A stretch of DNA of 36,239 nt from Acidimicrobiales bacterium (GCA_029263175.1 JAJCXZ010000039.1:1-36239), one strand, 5' to 3'. Counted from the first letter of the stretch, positions 23,341 through 31,531 are shown. Notes: generated by a model from the letters alone, not told the origin. Numbers and translations are program-made.

Positions 23341-23988
23341 GTGGATGGAGTTCATGACATGGGAGGGATGCACGGTTTCGGCGCTGTCGATACAGATGCC
23401 GTCGAGTCATCGCATTCCCCCCTGGGAACGCGCGCACAGGTCATCGCCATGCTCTCCGGAGGCGTCAACCGCGCCACGCTCGAGGCGCAGGACCCAGCCG
23501 TCTACCTGCGCTCGCACTATCACGACCGATGGCTGACGTGTGCTGAGGGTCGCTTGGTCGACGAGGGCGTGCTGTCAGACGACCAACTCGAGCACTGGCG
23601 TGAGGTCTTCGAGCACGACAATGCGGCAACCCCGCCGCGGACGTTGTCCGACAAGGGTGTCGAGGGGCTCATCAGAAGCCTGACCACCACGCCTCTCCTG
23701 CACGACCCGGCCGGCAGCTTGCTACTCGAAGGCGACCGGGTGCGTGTCCGACGCATGGCCCCGCGTGGGCATCATCGCTGCCCTCGCTACATCCGTGGGG
23801 TGGTTGGCGTGATCGAGCGAGCCCTGGGCTCTGATGTGCTCCCCGGAGAACCCGCGGACAGCCAACGCGAAGACTATTTCACCGTTCGGTTCGATTCGGT
23901 CGACCTGTGGGGAGACCGCGCCCGCGATGGCGAACCGGCCTACGACCTCTACATCGATCTGTGCGAGAGCTATCTGGAGCCGCCATGA
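23341..23988 (+). CDS. Nitrile hydratase subunit beta
   Basis: Structural partner of the catalytic alpha chain; the complex hydrates nitriles to amides. The 215-aa protein starts VDGVHDMGGMHGFGAVD, the family N-terminus. It has YLRSHYHDRWLTCAEGRLVDEG in the helical domain and a C-terminal SH3-like barrel: LEGDRVRVRRMAPRGHHRCP, RYIRGVVGVIERALG, YFTVRFDSVDLWGD and YDLYIDLCESYL. The GTG is fixed by this N-terminus. The longer frame from 23041 runs through chrB and is not real. Its TGA overlaps the ATG of the alpha gene. Order beta then alpha is usual for cobalt-type enzymes. Confidence 0.93.
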   Translation: MDGVHDMGGMHGFGAVDTDAVESSHSPLGTRAQVIAMLSGGVNRATLEAQDPAVYLRSHYHDRWLTCAEGRLVDEGVLSDDQLEHWREVFEHDNAATPPRTLSDKGVEGLIRSLTTTPLLHDPAGSLLLEGDRVRVRRMAPRGHHRCPRYIRGVVGVIERALGSDVLPGEPADSQREDYFTVRFDSVDLWGDRARDGEPAYDLYIDLCESYLEPP

Positions 23989-24659
23989 GCCACGACCCTC
24001 ACGACGACCATCACGACGACCATCACGACGACCATCACGACGACCATGGCCACAGCCACTACGACTCGCCCGCCTCTCGCCGAGCCCGCTCGACGTTCGA
24101 GGTGCGAGCCATGGCCCTTGAGGCCGCCCTCGTCGAGAACGGCGTGCTCACCACCGATGCCATCGATGCCTTCGTCGATGTGATGGAACATCGATTCGGA
24201 CCCCACCACGGCGCCCGGGTCGTCGCCACGGCATGGTCGGACCCCGATTTCAAGCAACGGCTTCTCGCCGATGCCAATGCCGCACTCGCCGAGATCGGCG
24301 TTGGCGGGCTCGAGGGCAACGTCCGGGTCGTCGAGAACACCGACGACACCCACAACATGGTGGTCTGCACGCTGTGCTCGTGTTACCCGTGGCCATTGCT
24401 CGGGCTGCCGCCGACGTGGTACAAGGACTACGCCTACCGTTCCCGGGCCGTGATCGAGCCGAGGGGTGTGCTGCGCGAATTCGGTCTCGAGATCGATCCG
24501 GATGTGCGGATCGCGGTATGGGATTCGAGTGCAGAGGTCCGCTACTTCGTCCTGCCGCAACGCCCGGCCGGTACCGAGGGGATGACGGAGGAGGAACTCG
24601 CCGACTTGGTCGACAGGAACTCGATGATCGGCACGGGTGTGGTGCCGATTCCGGCCTGA
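23985..24659 (+). CDS. Nitrile hydratase subunit alpha, cobalt type, His/Asp-rich N-terminus
   Basis: Catalytic subunit of 224 aa. The metal claw VCTLCSC has its cysteines at residues 128, 131 and 133. Thr between the first two positions marks the Co3+ type (Fe enzymes have CSLCSC). Flanking motifs are SCYPWPLLGLPPTWYKDYAYRS, DSSAEVRYFVLPQRPAGTEG and EELADLVDRNSMIGTG. Residues 3-25 are a repeat of HDDH units ending HGHSH, encoded by four perfect 12-bp repeats at 24000-24047. This could bind cobalt or other metals for loading. The start overlaps the beta stop (ATGA). The stop touches the stop of the convergent accessory gene. Confidence 0.95.
   Translation: MSHDPHDDHHDDHHDDHHDDHGHSHYDSPASRRARSTFEVRAMALEAALVENGVLTTDAIDAFVDVMEHRFGPHHGARVVATAWSDPDFKQRLLADANAALAEIGVGGLEGNVRVVENTDDTHNMVVCTLCSCYPWPLLGLPPTWYKDYAYRSRAVIEPRGVLREFGLEIDPDVRIAVWDSSAEVRYFVLPQRPAGTEGMTEEELADLVDRNSMIGTGVVPIPA
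24000..24047 (+). repeat. Four perfect 12-bp tandem repeats encoding HDDH units
   Basis: The unit CACGACGACCAT is repeated four times without change inside the alpha gene. It encodes His-Asp-Asp-His and makes the N-terminal metal-binding-like tail. Unit number is expected to vary between strains. Confidence 0.9.
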
Positions 24660-25532
24660 CTACGGATGGGCGAAACCATCACCCAGGCGGTCGGACGGAT
24701 CGGCCGGGAGATCGAGGTATCGACGACGTAGCTCGTCCCAGAGGGAGAGCCGCGTCCAGTCGGGCTCGTCCAGCAGTCGCTGATCATCGCTGAGGAACGG
24801 ATTGGGCAGGAGCACGGTGATCATCTGGTCACCATCGCCGTTGAACATCCGCAGCATCCACGTCCGGGGCGCCCCGTCGATCCACTGCCTCTGAAGTTCG
24901 ACGTGGGCGCAGCGCCGACGCTTCGCAAGCGCCGGGTCGACGGGATGGCCGGGGAGACCGCGCTGCTCGCCGATGCACAGATGGATGTGGGGTCCGCCGA
25001 GATCAATCGTGAGATAGCCGTCGAGCATGGCGAGACGGGGTTGCTCGGTGGCCGCGAGTTCGTAGACGGCTCCCTGAATGAGTAGCCCGAATCGGACGTG
25101 TCGCCAGTGATTCTGGAAGACCGTGGTAAGCAACTCGAGGAGAAGGTCTGGGTTCGCCGGGAGCGCGAACACCTCGAGATCGTCATGGTTTTGTTCGGTT
25201 GTTCGATACGAGGCTGCGACCAGCCGCTCCGAGTCGATCTGATCCTGGGTGGCCAGTGACTGGCTGGCCACAAGCGCCTCGAGGGCGACCAGCCACGACT
25301 CGTAGTAGTCCCGGTGCTGATCGTCGGAGATGGCCTCGATGAGGCGACCCCGGAAGGCATCCCATTCGAGCCCGAGACCCGCGACGGTCTCGATCACCAT
25401 CGCCACCGCCCGGCCTTGCCATGGCTCGTCGAAGACGGGTTCCCCGTCATCCCGGCGCGGCATCTCCGCGACTCCGGCCATGGCCTCGGCTTCAGTCCGG
25501 AGCTTTGCATACGTCTGATCGGCGGGCGTCAC
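24660..25532 (-). CDS. Nitrile hydratase accessory-like protein with additional C-terminal domain
   Basis: About 290 aa. The N-terminal part (to about residue 110) resembles nitrile hydratase accessory proteins: EPVFDEPWQGRAVAMVIETV, LEWDAFRGRLIEAI and DYYESWLVALEALVASQSLA. Such proteins help load cobalt into the alpha chain. The remaining 180 residues form another domain, with DLEVFALPANPDLLLELLTT, NHWRHVRFGLLIQGAVYELA, YLTIDLGGPHIHLCIGEQRG and MITVLLPNPFLSDDQRLLDE. I associate this type with nitrile hydratase loci but cannot name it surely. GTG 25532 is preferred over GTG 25541 because of TACGGT seven bases upstream. It is convergent with alpha, with no bases between the stops. Confidence 0.8.
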   Translation of the reverse strand: MTPADQTYAKLRTEAEAMAGVAEMPRRDDGEPVFDEPWQGRAVAMVIETVAGLGLEWDAFRGRLIEAISDDQHRDYYESWLVALEALVASQSLATQDQIDSERLVAASYRTTEQNHDDLEVFALPANPDLLLELLTTVFQNHWRHVRFGLLIQGAVYELAATEQPRLAMLDGYLTIDLGGPHIHLCIGEQRGLPGHPVDPALAKRRRCAHVELQRQWIDGAPRTWMLRMFNGDGDQMITVLLPNPFLSDDQRLLDEPDWTRLSLWDELRRRYLDLPADPSDRLGDGFAHP

Positions 25533-25539
25533 ATCCGGC

Positions 25540-25545
25540 ACCGTA
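25540..25545 (-). promoter_or_regulatory. -10 element for accessory gene
   Basis: TACGGT on the minus strand, seven bases before GTG 25532, leaderless arrangement. Confidence 0.45.
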
Positions 25546-25555
25546 GTGCACGACC

Positions 25556-26275
25556 TCAGAACGGCCGGAAGCTGGCAGCCACGGCATGATCACCGGAGAC
25601 CTTGATCTCGGCGTCATTGGTGCTGATTCGCTGCCATGCCACGAGCAGCAGCGGCATTGCGGGCCCCGCGATCTCTGCCCAGGGCTCAGGTTCCTCAGGA
25701 CTGTTGATCTCGAGTCGCCCGGAGCGATCGGCAGGGGCGAGAACCCAACTTGCCGGGTGATCGGTTGTGGTGAGGCGGAGCGGAGCAGTAAGGGTCTGCT
25801 TGCCTCGGGTGCGTACAAAGGTGTCGAGATACTCATCGATGCCATCGGCTGCGACCTCGGCGGCGATTGGACTCGGTTTGGCAAGTGCCCGCTCGACATC
25901 GAAGCAGTGAACGAGCGTCTCGTGAGTTTGGCGCCGGATCCAGAACGCGTTCGTATTCGGCGAGCCCGGGTTGAAGTTGGGACATGGTGCGTCAGGATCA
26001 GCGGTTTGCAGGGTACTGAGCAGATGCATCGCTCCTTCGTCGAACCAGTCGCACAACTCGGCGCCATCCAGCTTCGACTTCGTGAACCCTGGGCCGTCGC
26101 GCGAACCAGTTGCCACGACCCGGGCGGCCCATCGATGAACGCCGCCGAGATGGGCAACAACGTCTCGGACGTTCCATCGCCCGAGTCCGGTGGCGGGTGT
26201 TGCCAGGTCTCCCACGCGGGCCAGCGTCGAGATCCGCTGCACGGCAGCCGAGATCTCAGCCAGGGAATCGATCAC
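25556..26275 (-). CDS. Maleylpyruvate isomerase/DinB-like family protein
   Basis: 239 aa, mycothiol-dependent maleylpyruvate isomerase (MDMPI) type. The N-terminal four-helix metal domain is clear: GRWNVRDVVAHLGGVHRWAA with a metal His, then FWIRRQTHETLVHCFDVERA carrying further His and Glu ligands. The C-terminal region (LTTTDHPASWVLAPADRSGR, ISTNDAEIKVSGD) is the small sterol-carrier-like domain often found with it. These proteins are common in actinobacteria, and most are of unknown substrate. The GTG start has no strong upstream signal. It lies just upstream of the nitrile hydratase accessory gene on the same strand, with a gap of 23 bases. Confidence 0.85.
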   Translation of the reverse strand: MIDSLAEISAAVQRISTLARVGDLATPATGLGRWNVRDVVAHLGGVHRWAARVVATGSRDGPGFTKSKLDGAELCDWFDEGAMHLLSTLQTADPDAPCPNFNPGSPNTNAFWIRRQTHETLVHCFDVERALAKPSPIAAEVAADGIDEYLDTFVRTRGKQTLTAPLRLTTTDHPASWVLAPADRSGRLEINSPEEPEPWAEIAGPAMPLLLVAWQRISTNDAEIKVSGDHAVAASFRPF

Positions 26276-26302
26276 AGTCGTCTGCTTCTCGTGCCTGAGT
26301 TC

Positions 26303-26482
26303 ATGGTGGCGATATTAGGTTTCGACGATCCGGCCTCCAAGGGGTTGCGGAGGTCCGCTGAGCAGCACAAGGCTCGTGACGTCGCACTGGCCGCGGGCCG
26401 CGTTGTGCTCGCCGGGCCGGTTGCTGATTGGGTCCCAAGACCGTACTTCTGGAATGTGACAGTCAAGTCTGGGACCAAATAG
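26303..26482 (+). CDS. Short ORF resembling a YciI-type fragment
   Basis: 59 codons from ATG 26303. The piece AEQHKARDVALAAGRVVLAG followed by PVAD recalls the helix and strand of YciI/muconolactone-isomerase-like proteins, but the family start and end are missing. It could be a remnant or a chance frame. No RBS or -10 is seen. Confidence 0.25.
   Translation: MVAILGFDDPASKGLRRSAEQHKARDVALAAGRVVLAGPVADWVPRPYFWNVTVKSGTK
26427..26480. repeat. Imperfect inverted repeat
   Basis: Bases 26427-26441 (ATTGGGTCCCAAGAC) are nearly the reverse complement of 26467-26480 (GTCTGGGACCAAAT), with one mismatch and one gap around a 25-base spacer. The spacer is AT-richer than the surroundings. It may be an operator or a scar; no mobile element is visible. 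Confidence 0.45.
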
Positions 26483-26496
26483 GCCGTTGGACCTAT

Positions 26497-26718
26497 ATGA
26501 CCAGGCAAAAAGACCTACATGAGCGGCTGGATCAGGCGACGGGCGCGATAGTGACGCCCGCGTGGGATCCGAAGATGGAGCGGGCAGTCCGGGAACGCCG
26601 CCAACAGAGGATGGAGGAACGAGGCGTCGATCCGACGACAGGCGACACCGACTTGATCCAGCGGCGCCTCGCTGAAGGGAGAGCCCGTCAGCGAGCGGAG
26701 AAGAAGGCAGCCGGATAG
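26497..26718 (+). CDS. Small charged hypothetical protein
   Basis: 73 aa from ATG 26497 (an in-frame TTG at 26428 would add 23). It is highly charged and helical: MTRQKDLHERLDQATGAIV, TPAWDPKMERAVRERRQQRM, EERGVDPTTGDTDLIQRRL and an Arg/Lys tail. No family is recognised. It lies next to an inverted repeat and between convergent genes, and has no clear ribosome binding site. The composition is amino-acid-like rather than a shadow frame, because no longer gene covers it on either strand. Confidence 0.5.
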   Translation: MTRQKDLHERLDQATGAIVTPAWDPKMERAVRERRQQRMEERGVDPTTGDTDLIQRRLAEGRARQRAEKKAAG

Positions 26719-26753
26719 CGATGACTGGAACAGTGTCGATCAAGCAATGATGC

Positions 26754-28031
26754 CTATGACGATCGTGGGTCGAATCGTCTGACGACCTCGAGGAACGCCT
26801 CGATGTCGGCGTCGGTGATCTCGATGCTCAGGGCGATGAAGCCGCGTCGGGCGAGGTAGAAGCCGGCGTCGAGGCAGTGGAAGAAGAACAACTCCTTCAG
26901 TCGATCGTCGGAGTCGGCGAGGTCCGCGGCTGATGTGATCGGTCCAGTAGTGCCGTGAACGCCCAGCAGTGATCCAACACCGCTGACGTGCATCGGCAGC
27001 CCATTGCCCTCGAACGCGGCGTTCATCGCTGCTCGCAGGCGATCGCCCCGCTCGTGAGTCTCTCGGAGGACCTCGTCGGTGAGAACCTCGGTGAGCGTGG
27101 CAACGCCGGCCGCCATTGACAACACATTGTTGTTGAAGGTGCCGGCGTGGCCGAGGACGCCACCCGCCGCGGGATCGAAGTGGCCCATCACCTCGGCTCG
27201 CCCGCCGAACGCCCCAAAGGTGAAACCGCCCGCCAGGTACTTGCCGAGCGTGGTGAGGTCGGGCCGGATTCCGAGCAGACCTTGGGCTCCGCTTCTCGAG
27301 AAACGAGAGGTCATGACCTCATCGAAGACGAGGAGGGATCCGAAGGCGTCACACAGATCTCGCAACCCAGAGAGAAATGGGGGAGTGCCGGCGATACAGC
27401 CGCCGGATCCCTGCATGGGTTCGACGAGAATCGCCGCAATGTCATCACCATGGTCTTCGAACACGCCGGTCACGTCGGCGAGGTCGTTGTAGCGACAGAT
27501 CACCCAGTCGTGCGGAACATTCACCGGATTGCTGCCACCTGCGAAGGTGAGCACGCCACCGTGGTAGCCGTTGGCGAAGACCACGACCTTGCGTCGGCCG
27601 GTGTGATGCGTGGCGACGGCCAACGCCATGAGATTGGCCTCAGTGCCCGAGTTCGTGAATCGCACTTGTTGCATTGCTTCGAAGCGTCCGACGAGTAGCT
27701 CCGCGAACCGCACTTCGTTGACGTGGACCGAACCGAGCACCCAGCCATTGTCGAGTGCCTCTCGGACCGCGTCGAGCACCGGCTCGGGGTTATGGCCCAA
27801 GAGACCTGCGGTGTAGTTGCCGAGGAGGTCGATGTAGCCATGTCCATCGACATCGTGGAACTCTCGACCTTCGGCAGTCGCGACTCGGAAGGGGAATGGT
27901 GCGAAGTCGAGAACCGACCGGGTGTTTCCTCCGGGCTGGACGGTGCGCGCTCGATCGGTCCAGTCACGACTTACGGGCCGTTTGTCCGCGTAGGCACGGC
28001 GAGCAGCTGCCACAGCATCGTCGAGGTTCAC
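26754..28031 (-). CDS. Class III aminotransferase (glutamate-1-semialdehyde aminomutase-like)
   Basis: PLP enzyme of 425 aa. Motifs: VQPGGNTRSVLDFAPFPFRV, DVDGHGYIDLLGNYTAGLLG, RFTNSGTEANLMALAVAT, FANGYHGG, AILVEPMQGSGGCI, the cofactor Asp in LLVFDEVMTSR, and the Schiff-base Lys in TTLGKYLAGGFTFGAFGG. It resembles GSA aminomutase, but many relatives act on amino acids or amines in secondary or catabolic pathways, and no heme genes are nearby. The GTG at 28031 overlaps the TauD stop as GTGA, with a purine-rich AAGGGGG upstream. The longer frame from 28127 is therefore rejected. It is the last gene of an apparent three-gene set. Confidence 0.88.
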   Translation of the reverse strand: MNLDDAVAAARRAYADKRPVSRDWTDRARTVQPGGNTRSVLDFAPFPFRVATAEGREFHDVDGHGYIDLLGNYTAGLLGHNPEPVLDAVREALDNGWVLGSVHVNEVRFAELLVGRFEAMQQVRFTNSGTEANLMALAVATHHTGRRKVVVFANGYHGGVLTFAGGSNPVNVPHDWVICRYNDLADVTGVFEDHGDDIAAILVEPMQGSGGCIAGTPPFLSGLRDLCDAFGSLLVFDEVMTSRFSRSGAQGLLGIRPDLTTLGKYLAGGFTFGAFGGRAEVMGHFDPAAGGVLGHAGTFNNNVLSMAAGVATLTEVLTDEVLRETHERGDRLRAAMNAAFEGNGLPMHVSGVGSLLGVHGTTGPITSAADLADSDDRLKELFFFHCLDAGFYLARRGFIALSIEITDADIEAFLEVVRRFDPRSS

Positions 28032-28879
28032 CGGGGTCGATCCCCCTTGACGGTGATGCGTCGAACGTGGCGACGCTGGCCGGCGTAGTCGTGGAGTGCG
28101 TGGTGTTGGACGCACCGGTTGTCCCACATGACGAGTGTCCCCGGCTCCCAGCGAACCCGGCAGGTGAATCGCTCCTTCACGGCGTGGGCGAGAAGGAACT
28201 CCAGGAGCATGTCTGACTCCTCGCGCTTCAGACCGTCGATGCGGGTGGTGAATCCACCGTTGACATAGAGCGCCCTTCGTCCGGTCTCGGGATGGGTCCT
28301 GACGACCGGATGGCTGACGGTGAACTCGAACGGGTCGGTTTCGGCGGGCTTCATCGCCTTGGATCGAGTCGACGGGGCGCCTTCTGCGTACTGCTTCGCC
28401 GCACTGTGGGTAGCCGTCAATCCACTCAGCATCTCTTTCACCGGATCGCTGAGGGCGTCGAATGCGGCAACCTGGCTCGAGAAGAGGGTGTCACCGCCAA
28501 ATGCCGGAATCTCGATGCCGTAGAGAATCGATCCGAGGTCGGGCTCGGCCAGAAAGGTGACGTCGGTGTGCCAACCGCCGCCGAAATTCAGTCGGTCGTC
28601 AGGCTCGGTGACGATGTCGAGCACCTCGGGATGGGTGGCGCTGCCCTCGACAAACGGGTGGAAGTCGAGTTCGCCAAACCGTCGACCAAACGTCATCTGC
28701 TGTTCGGGAGTGAGCCGCTGGCCGCGAAAGACGACGACGTGGTGGTCAAGAAACGCCTGACGGATGGCCTGAAAGCATTCCTCGGCGAGATCCGCTCCAA
28801 GATCGACGCCGGTGATCTCGGCTCCGATCGCACCGCTCAGGGGTGTGACCTTGACCGGCTCGGGCGTCGTTGGGCTCAT
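28028..28879 (-). CDS. TauD/TfdA-family 2-oxoglutarate-dependent dioxygenase
   Basis: Fe(II)/2-oxoglutarate oxygenase of 283 aa, close to E. coli TauD in length. The iron site is H-x-D in FGGGWHTDVTFL and the distal His in RCVQHHALHDYAG, with Arg in HVRRITVKG for 2-oxoglutarate. Other family segments are GAEITGVDLG, HHVVVFRGQRLTPEQQM, FGGDTLFSS and RALYVNGGFTTRIDGL. The substrate may be taurine, another sulfonate or a carboxylate. ATG 28879 is preceded by TATTGT at six bases. Its stop overlaps the aminotransferase GTG, so oxygenase and aminotransferase are translationally coupled. Confidence 0.93.
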   Translation of the reverse strand: MSPTTPEPVKVTPLSGAIGAEITGVDLGADLAEECFQAIRQAFLDHHVVVFRGQRLTPEQQMTFGRRFGELDFHPFVEGSATHPEVLDIVTEPDDRLNFGGGWHTDVTFLAEPDLGSILYGIEIPAFGGDTLFSSQVAAFDALSDPVKEMLSGLTATHSAAKQYAEGAPSTRSKAMKPAETDPFEFTVSHPVVRTHPETGRRALYVNGGFTTRIDGLKREESDMLLEFLLAHAVKERFTCRVRWEPGTLVMWDNRCVQHHALHDYAGQRRHVRRITVKGDRPR

Positions 28880-28885
28880 CCCCAC

Positions 28886-28891
28886 ACAATA
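28886..28891 (-). promoter_or_regulatory. -10 element for TauD-aminotransferase pair
   Basis: TATTGT on the minus strand, six bases before ATG 28879. It suggests the pair can be transcribed apart from the upstream luciferase-like gene. Confidence 0.5.
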
Positions 28892-28919
28892 GAACTGGAC
28901 CGCAGGCATCCGCCTAGTC

Positions 28920-29930
28920 TCAACGACCAATGCCGTCGTACGCGTCGGCGAGGAGATCGACCGAACGGAGCCGTTCGCCGATCGTGAGTGAGGCGTGCAC
29001 GGTGATCAACTCGTCAACTCCGGCCTCGTGGGCGAAGTTGTCGAGGTACCGCTTCACCAGGTCTTTGGTGCCGGCGGCGGTGTAGTGAGCCATCTGCACG
29101 ATCTGGCGGCCCTGAGGCGACGCAATGATCTCGTCGGCCTCCTCATCGCTCAACGCTCGCGGGGCGCTGAGGAAGCGCGCGACTCGTCGCCGCTTGACCG
29201 CCAGGAACTGACGTTGGGCGTCTTCGTCTGAGTCCGAAGCGATCACGTTGACGCCGGCGATGACATACGGCTCGACAAGCTGCTCGGATGGTTCGAAATC
29301 GCGGCGATACAGGGCGACAGCGTCGAGAAGCGAGCCGGGGGCAAAGTGGGAGGCGAAGCCGTATGGGAGGCCGAGCTTCGCCGCGAGCTGGGCACCGAAC
29401 AACGATGAGCCGAGAATGTAGAGCGGCACGTTGGTGCCCGCGCCCGGCACGGCCTGGACTCCCGGCACGAGCGATGCTCCCCGCAGGTAGCCCTGCAGCT
29501 CGAGCACATCCTGGGGGAAGCGGTCCGAGGTCCTGTGGTCGATGCGCATCGCGTGCATCGTGTTCTGGTCGGTGCCGGGGGCGCGGCCGAGGCCGAGGTC
29601 GATCCGGCCGGGGTGCAGCGTGGCGAGCGTGCCGAATTGCTCGGCGATCACAAGCGGCGAGTGGTTGGGCAGCATCACGCCTCCCGACCCGAGGCGGATT
29701 GTCGATGTATTGGCTGCCACATGCGCGATCAACACGCTGGTTGCAGACGAGGCGATCGAGCTCATGTTGTGGTGCTCGGCGTACCAGATGCGGTTGTAGC
29801 CGCGCTCCTCGGCCAGCCGGGCAACGGCGACGCTGTTCGCGAACGCGTCAGCCGGCGTCTCCTCTTCACCGACGATGGCCAGATCGAGAATCGACAGGAC
29901 TGGTTCGCTGTGAGTCACGCCCGACAGCAT
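28920..29930 (-). CDS. Luciferase-like monooxygenase (MsnO8/YhbW type)
   Basis: Flavin-dependent TIM-barrel oxygenase of 336 aa. Motifs: [39 protein letters not shown], the long [20 protein letters not shown], and [14 protein letters not shown]. It ends [15 protein letters not shown]. This subgroup is FMN-type and not the F420 group. ATG 29930 may be replaced by a nearby in-frame GTG (29918). The stop lies 40 bases before the TauD start on the same strand, so it may feed the same pathway. Oxidation of a C-S or C-N substrate is possible but is inference. Confidence 0.9.
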   Translation of the reverse strand: MLSGVTHSEPVLSILDLAIVGEEETPADAFANSVAVARLAEERGYNRIWYAEHHNMSSIASSATSVLIAHVAANTSTIRLGSGGVMLPNHSPLVIAEQFGTLATLHPGRIDLGLGRAPGTDQNTMHAMRIDHRTSDRFPQDVLELQGYLRGASLVPGVQAVPGAGTNVPLYILGSSLFGAQLAAKLGLPYGFASHFAPGSLLDAVALYRRDFEPSEQLVEPYVIAGVNVIASDSDEDAQRQFLAVKRRRVARFLSAPRALSDEEADEIIASPQGRQIVQMAHYTAAGTKDLVKRYLDNFAHEAGVDELITVHASLTIGERLRSVDLLADAYDGIGR

Positions 29931-29972
29931 GCCGGAAGCTCACCCAATCACGACAGTTGAGACGCCGGATGG

Positions 29973-30430
29973 TCAGCCGCTCAGTCGCTCCACGATCCGA
30001 AGGAGCGAATCGCGCTCGCCTGGGATGTCTTCGACCAGTCGATTGGTGGCGGCCACCCGGGTCCAACGAGCGAGCAGATCGGCATCCACGGGCCGGGACC
30101 GCTGGTAGCCGCGGTAGTAGAGACGCCAGAGTGCATCTCGGCCCAGGCGGGCGAGCGGTCTCAGGACGGCCGGAGATCCGGGCGGCAACTCGCCCACCTG
30201 AAGCAGCAGCCGCGTTCTGGCGAACAGGTCGGCGCCATCGACGCGCTACATCACCCGGGCGGGAAGGCCATCGATCTCGACCACTTCGAGGATCTGCGGC
30301 GTGGCGACACCTGCCAGGCGAGCGGCCTCGCTGGCCGCCGTGCTATGGCGTAGACCCGGTGCTCTGTCGCGGGAGCGCATCACGCGGACGACCAGCCACC
30401 GTCGAGAGGTGAGGGCATGAGAGAGGTCTA
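29973..30430 (-). pseudogene. Decayed APH/phosphotransferase-family gene
   Basis: Read on the minus strand, the frame gives LTSRRWLVVRVM, then SEAARLAGVATPQILEVVEI, DGLPARVM, a TAG stop at 30244-30246, RVDGADLF, and a C-terminal part with LGRDALWRLYYRGYQRSRPV and LVEDIPGERDSLLRIVERL. These are the N-lobe and C-terminal helices of aminoglycoside-phosphotransferase-like kinases. The catalytic H-G-D/H-x-D loop and the metal-binding Asp region that should lie between them are absent, and the fragment is about half normal length. The internal stop plus deletion indicate an inactive gene. The upstream boundary is approximate. Confidence 0.6.
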
Positions 30431-30510
30431 GAGGAACGTGGCGAACTCGTCCACCGGCAGTCTCTTCGTCGTGAGCGAGTTGATCGGATGCTCATTGTTG
30501 ACCTTGCCGA

Positions 30511-31479
30511 CTACTTGGCGGTTGCGGCCAGGCCGATCTCGCCGAGGAGACCGATTCGATCGGTGTTGTGGCCGTTGGCGGGAAGATTGATGGTGAGGCC
30601 ATCGATACCGGTGTCCATGAGCGCTCGCAGTTGCTCGCCGACAGTGTCGGGATCGCCGAATATCAGGATGGACCTGACCATGTCCATGATCTCGTCGTTC
30701 CAACCCTTGACTCCGGCCATCTCGCGGAGATCGGCCTCGGCCTCCTCCATGGTGGGGGCGACCATTCCCATGGTGAGCTTGGTGACCTTGATCTCAGACC
30801 TGTCGCGCCCGAGGCGTTGGCAATGCGCTTCAAGGGCTTCGAGCTTGCGGGGGATCTCCTCGGCCGACCCGCTCGAGAGGTTTGACTCATCGGCGTACTG
30901 CGCCACCATGCGGAGAGTCTTCTTCTCGCCGCTGCCGCCGATCATGAGCGGAATGCGAGAGATCGGGGCGGGAGAGTTCACCGCGTCGATCACGTGGTAG
31001 TAGTCGCCGTCGAGGCTGACCTTCTCGCCGCGGATCATCGGGAGGATGATCTGGAGTGCCTCCTCGAGCTTCCTGAACCGTTCGGTGAACGTGTTGAACT
31101 CATAACCGAGCGAGTCGTGTTCCAGCTCGAACCAGCCGGCGCCCATGCCGAGCGAGGCGCGGCCACCGGACACGTGGTCGAGCGCCGTGATCGCCTTGGC
31201 CAACAAGGTTGGGTGGCGGTACGTGTTGCCGGTGACAAGGGCTGAGAGCCGAACGGTCTCGGTGTGCTGCGCGAGCGCGGCCAGTAGCGAGTAACTCTCG
31301 AACATCGGTTCATGAGGGGCACCGATTCCAGGCAGCTGGTAGAAGTGATCCATCACGAAAACGCGGTCGAAACCGGCGGCTTCCGCGGCCTTGGCCTGAG
31401 CGACCACGTTGCTGAAGATGTCGGCCTCGTCGACACCCGGGTAGGTGAAGTTCGGAATCTGGTAGCCGAGTCGGGTCAT
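30511..31479 (-). CDS. LLM-class oxidoreductase, probably F420-dependent
   Basis: 322 aa, TIM barrel. Features: MTRLGYQIPNFTYPGVDEAD, AEAAGFDRVFVMDHFYQLPG, VRLSALVTGNTYRHPTLLAK, LDHVSGGRASLGMGAGWFEL followed by EHDSLGYEF, and SRIPLMIGGSGEKKTLRMVA. This pattern is typical of the F420-dependent actinobacterial group. Start ATG 31479 is supported by GGAG about seven bases upstream and by homology to the family start. The frame from 31824 runs through the TetR gene and is not real. It is divergent from the TetR regulator and is its likely target. Confidence 0.9.
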   Translation of the reverse strand: MTRLGYQIPNFTYPGVDEADIFSNVVAQAKAAEAAGFDRVFVMDHFYQLPGIGAPHEPMFESYSLLAALAQHTETVRLSALVTGNTYRHPTLLAKAITALDHVSGGRASLGMGAGWFELEHDSLGYEFNTFTERFRKLEEALQIILPMIRGEKVSLDGDYYHVIDAVNSPAPISRIPLMIGGSGEKKTLRMVAQYADESNLSSGSAEEIPRKLEALEAHCQRLGRDRSEIKVTKLTMGMVAPTMEEAEADLREMAGVKGWNDEIMDMVRSILIFGDPDTVGEQLRALMDTGIDGLTINLPANGHNTDRIGLLGEIGLAATAK

Positions 31480-31531
31480 TGGGCGCTCCGGTCTGTCACC
31501 GACCTTGCATCGGCTGACGTTTTCTACTGAA

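Noticed and set aside
24000-24047. CRISPR-like or microsatellite array
   Set aside because: Four 12-bp units in frame within the nitrile hydratase alpha gene with no spacers; a coding repeat.
30244-30246. TAG in the phosphotransferase remnant as a recoded codon
   Set aside because: The catalytic loop is also missing, so decay explains it better than recoding; TAG is not a Sec codon.
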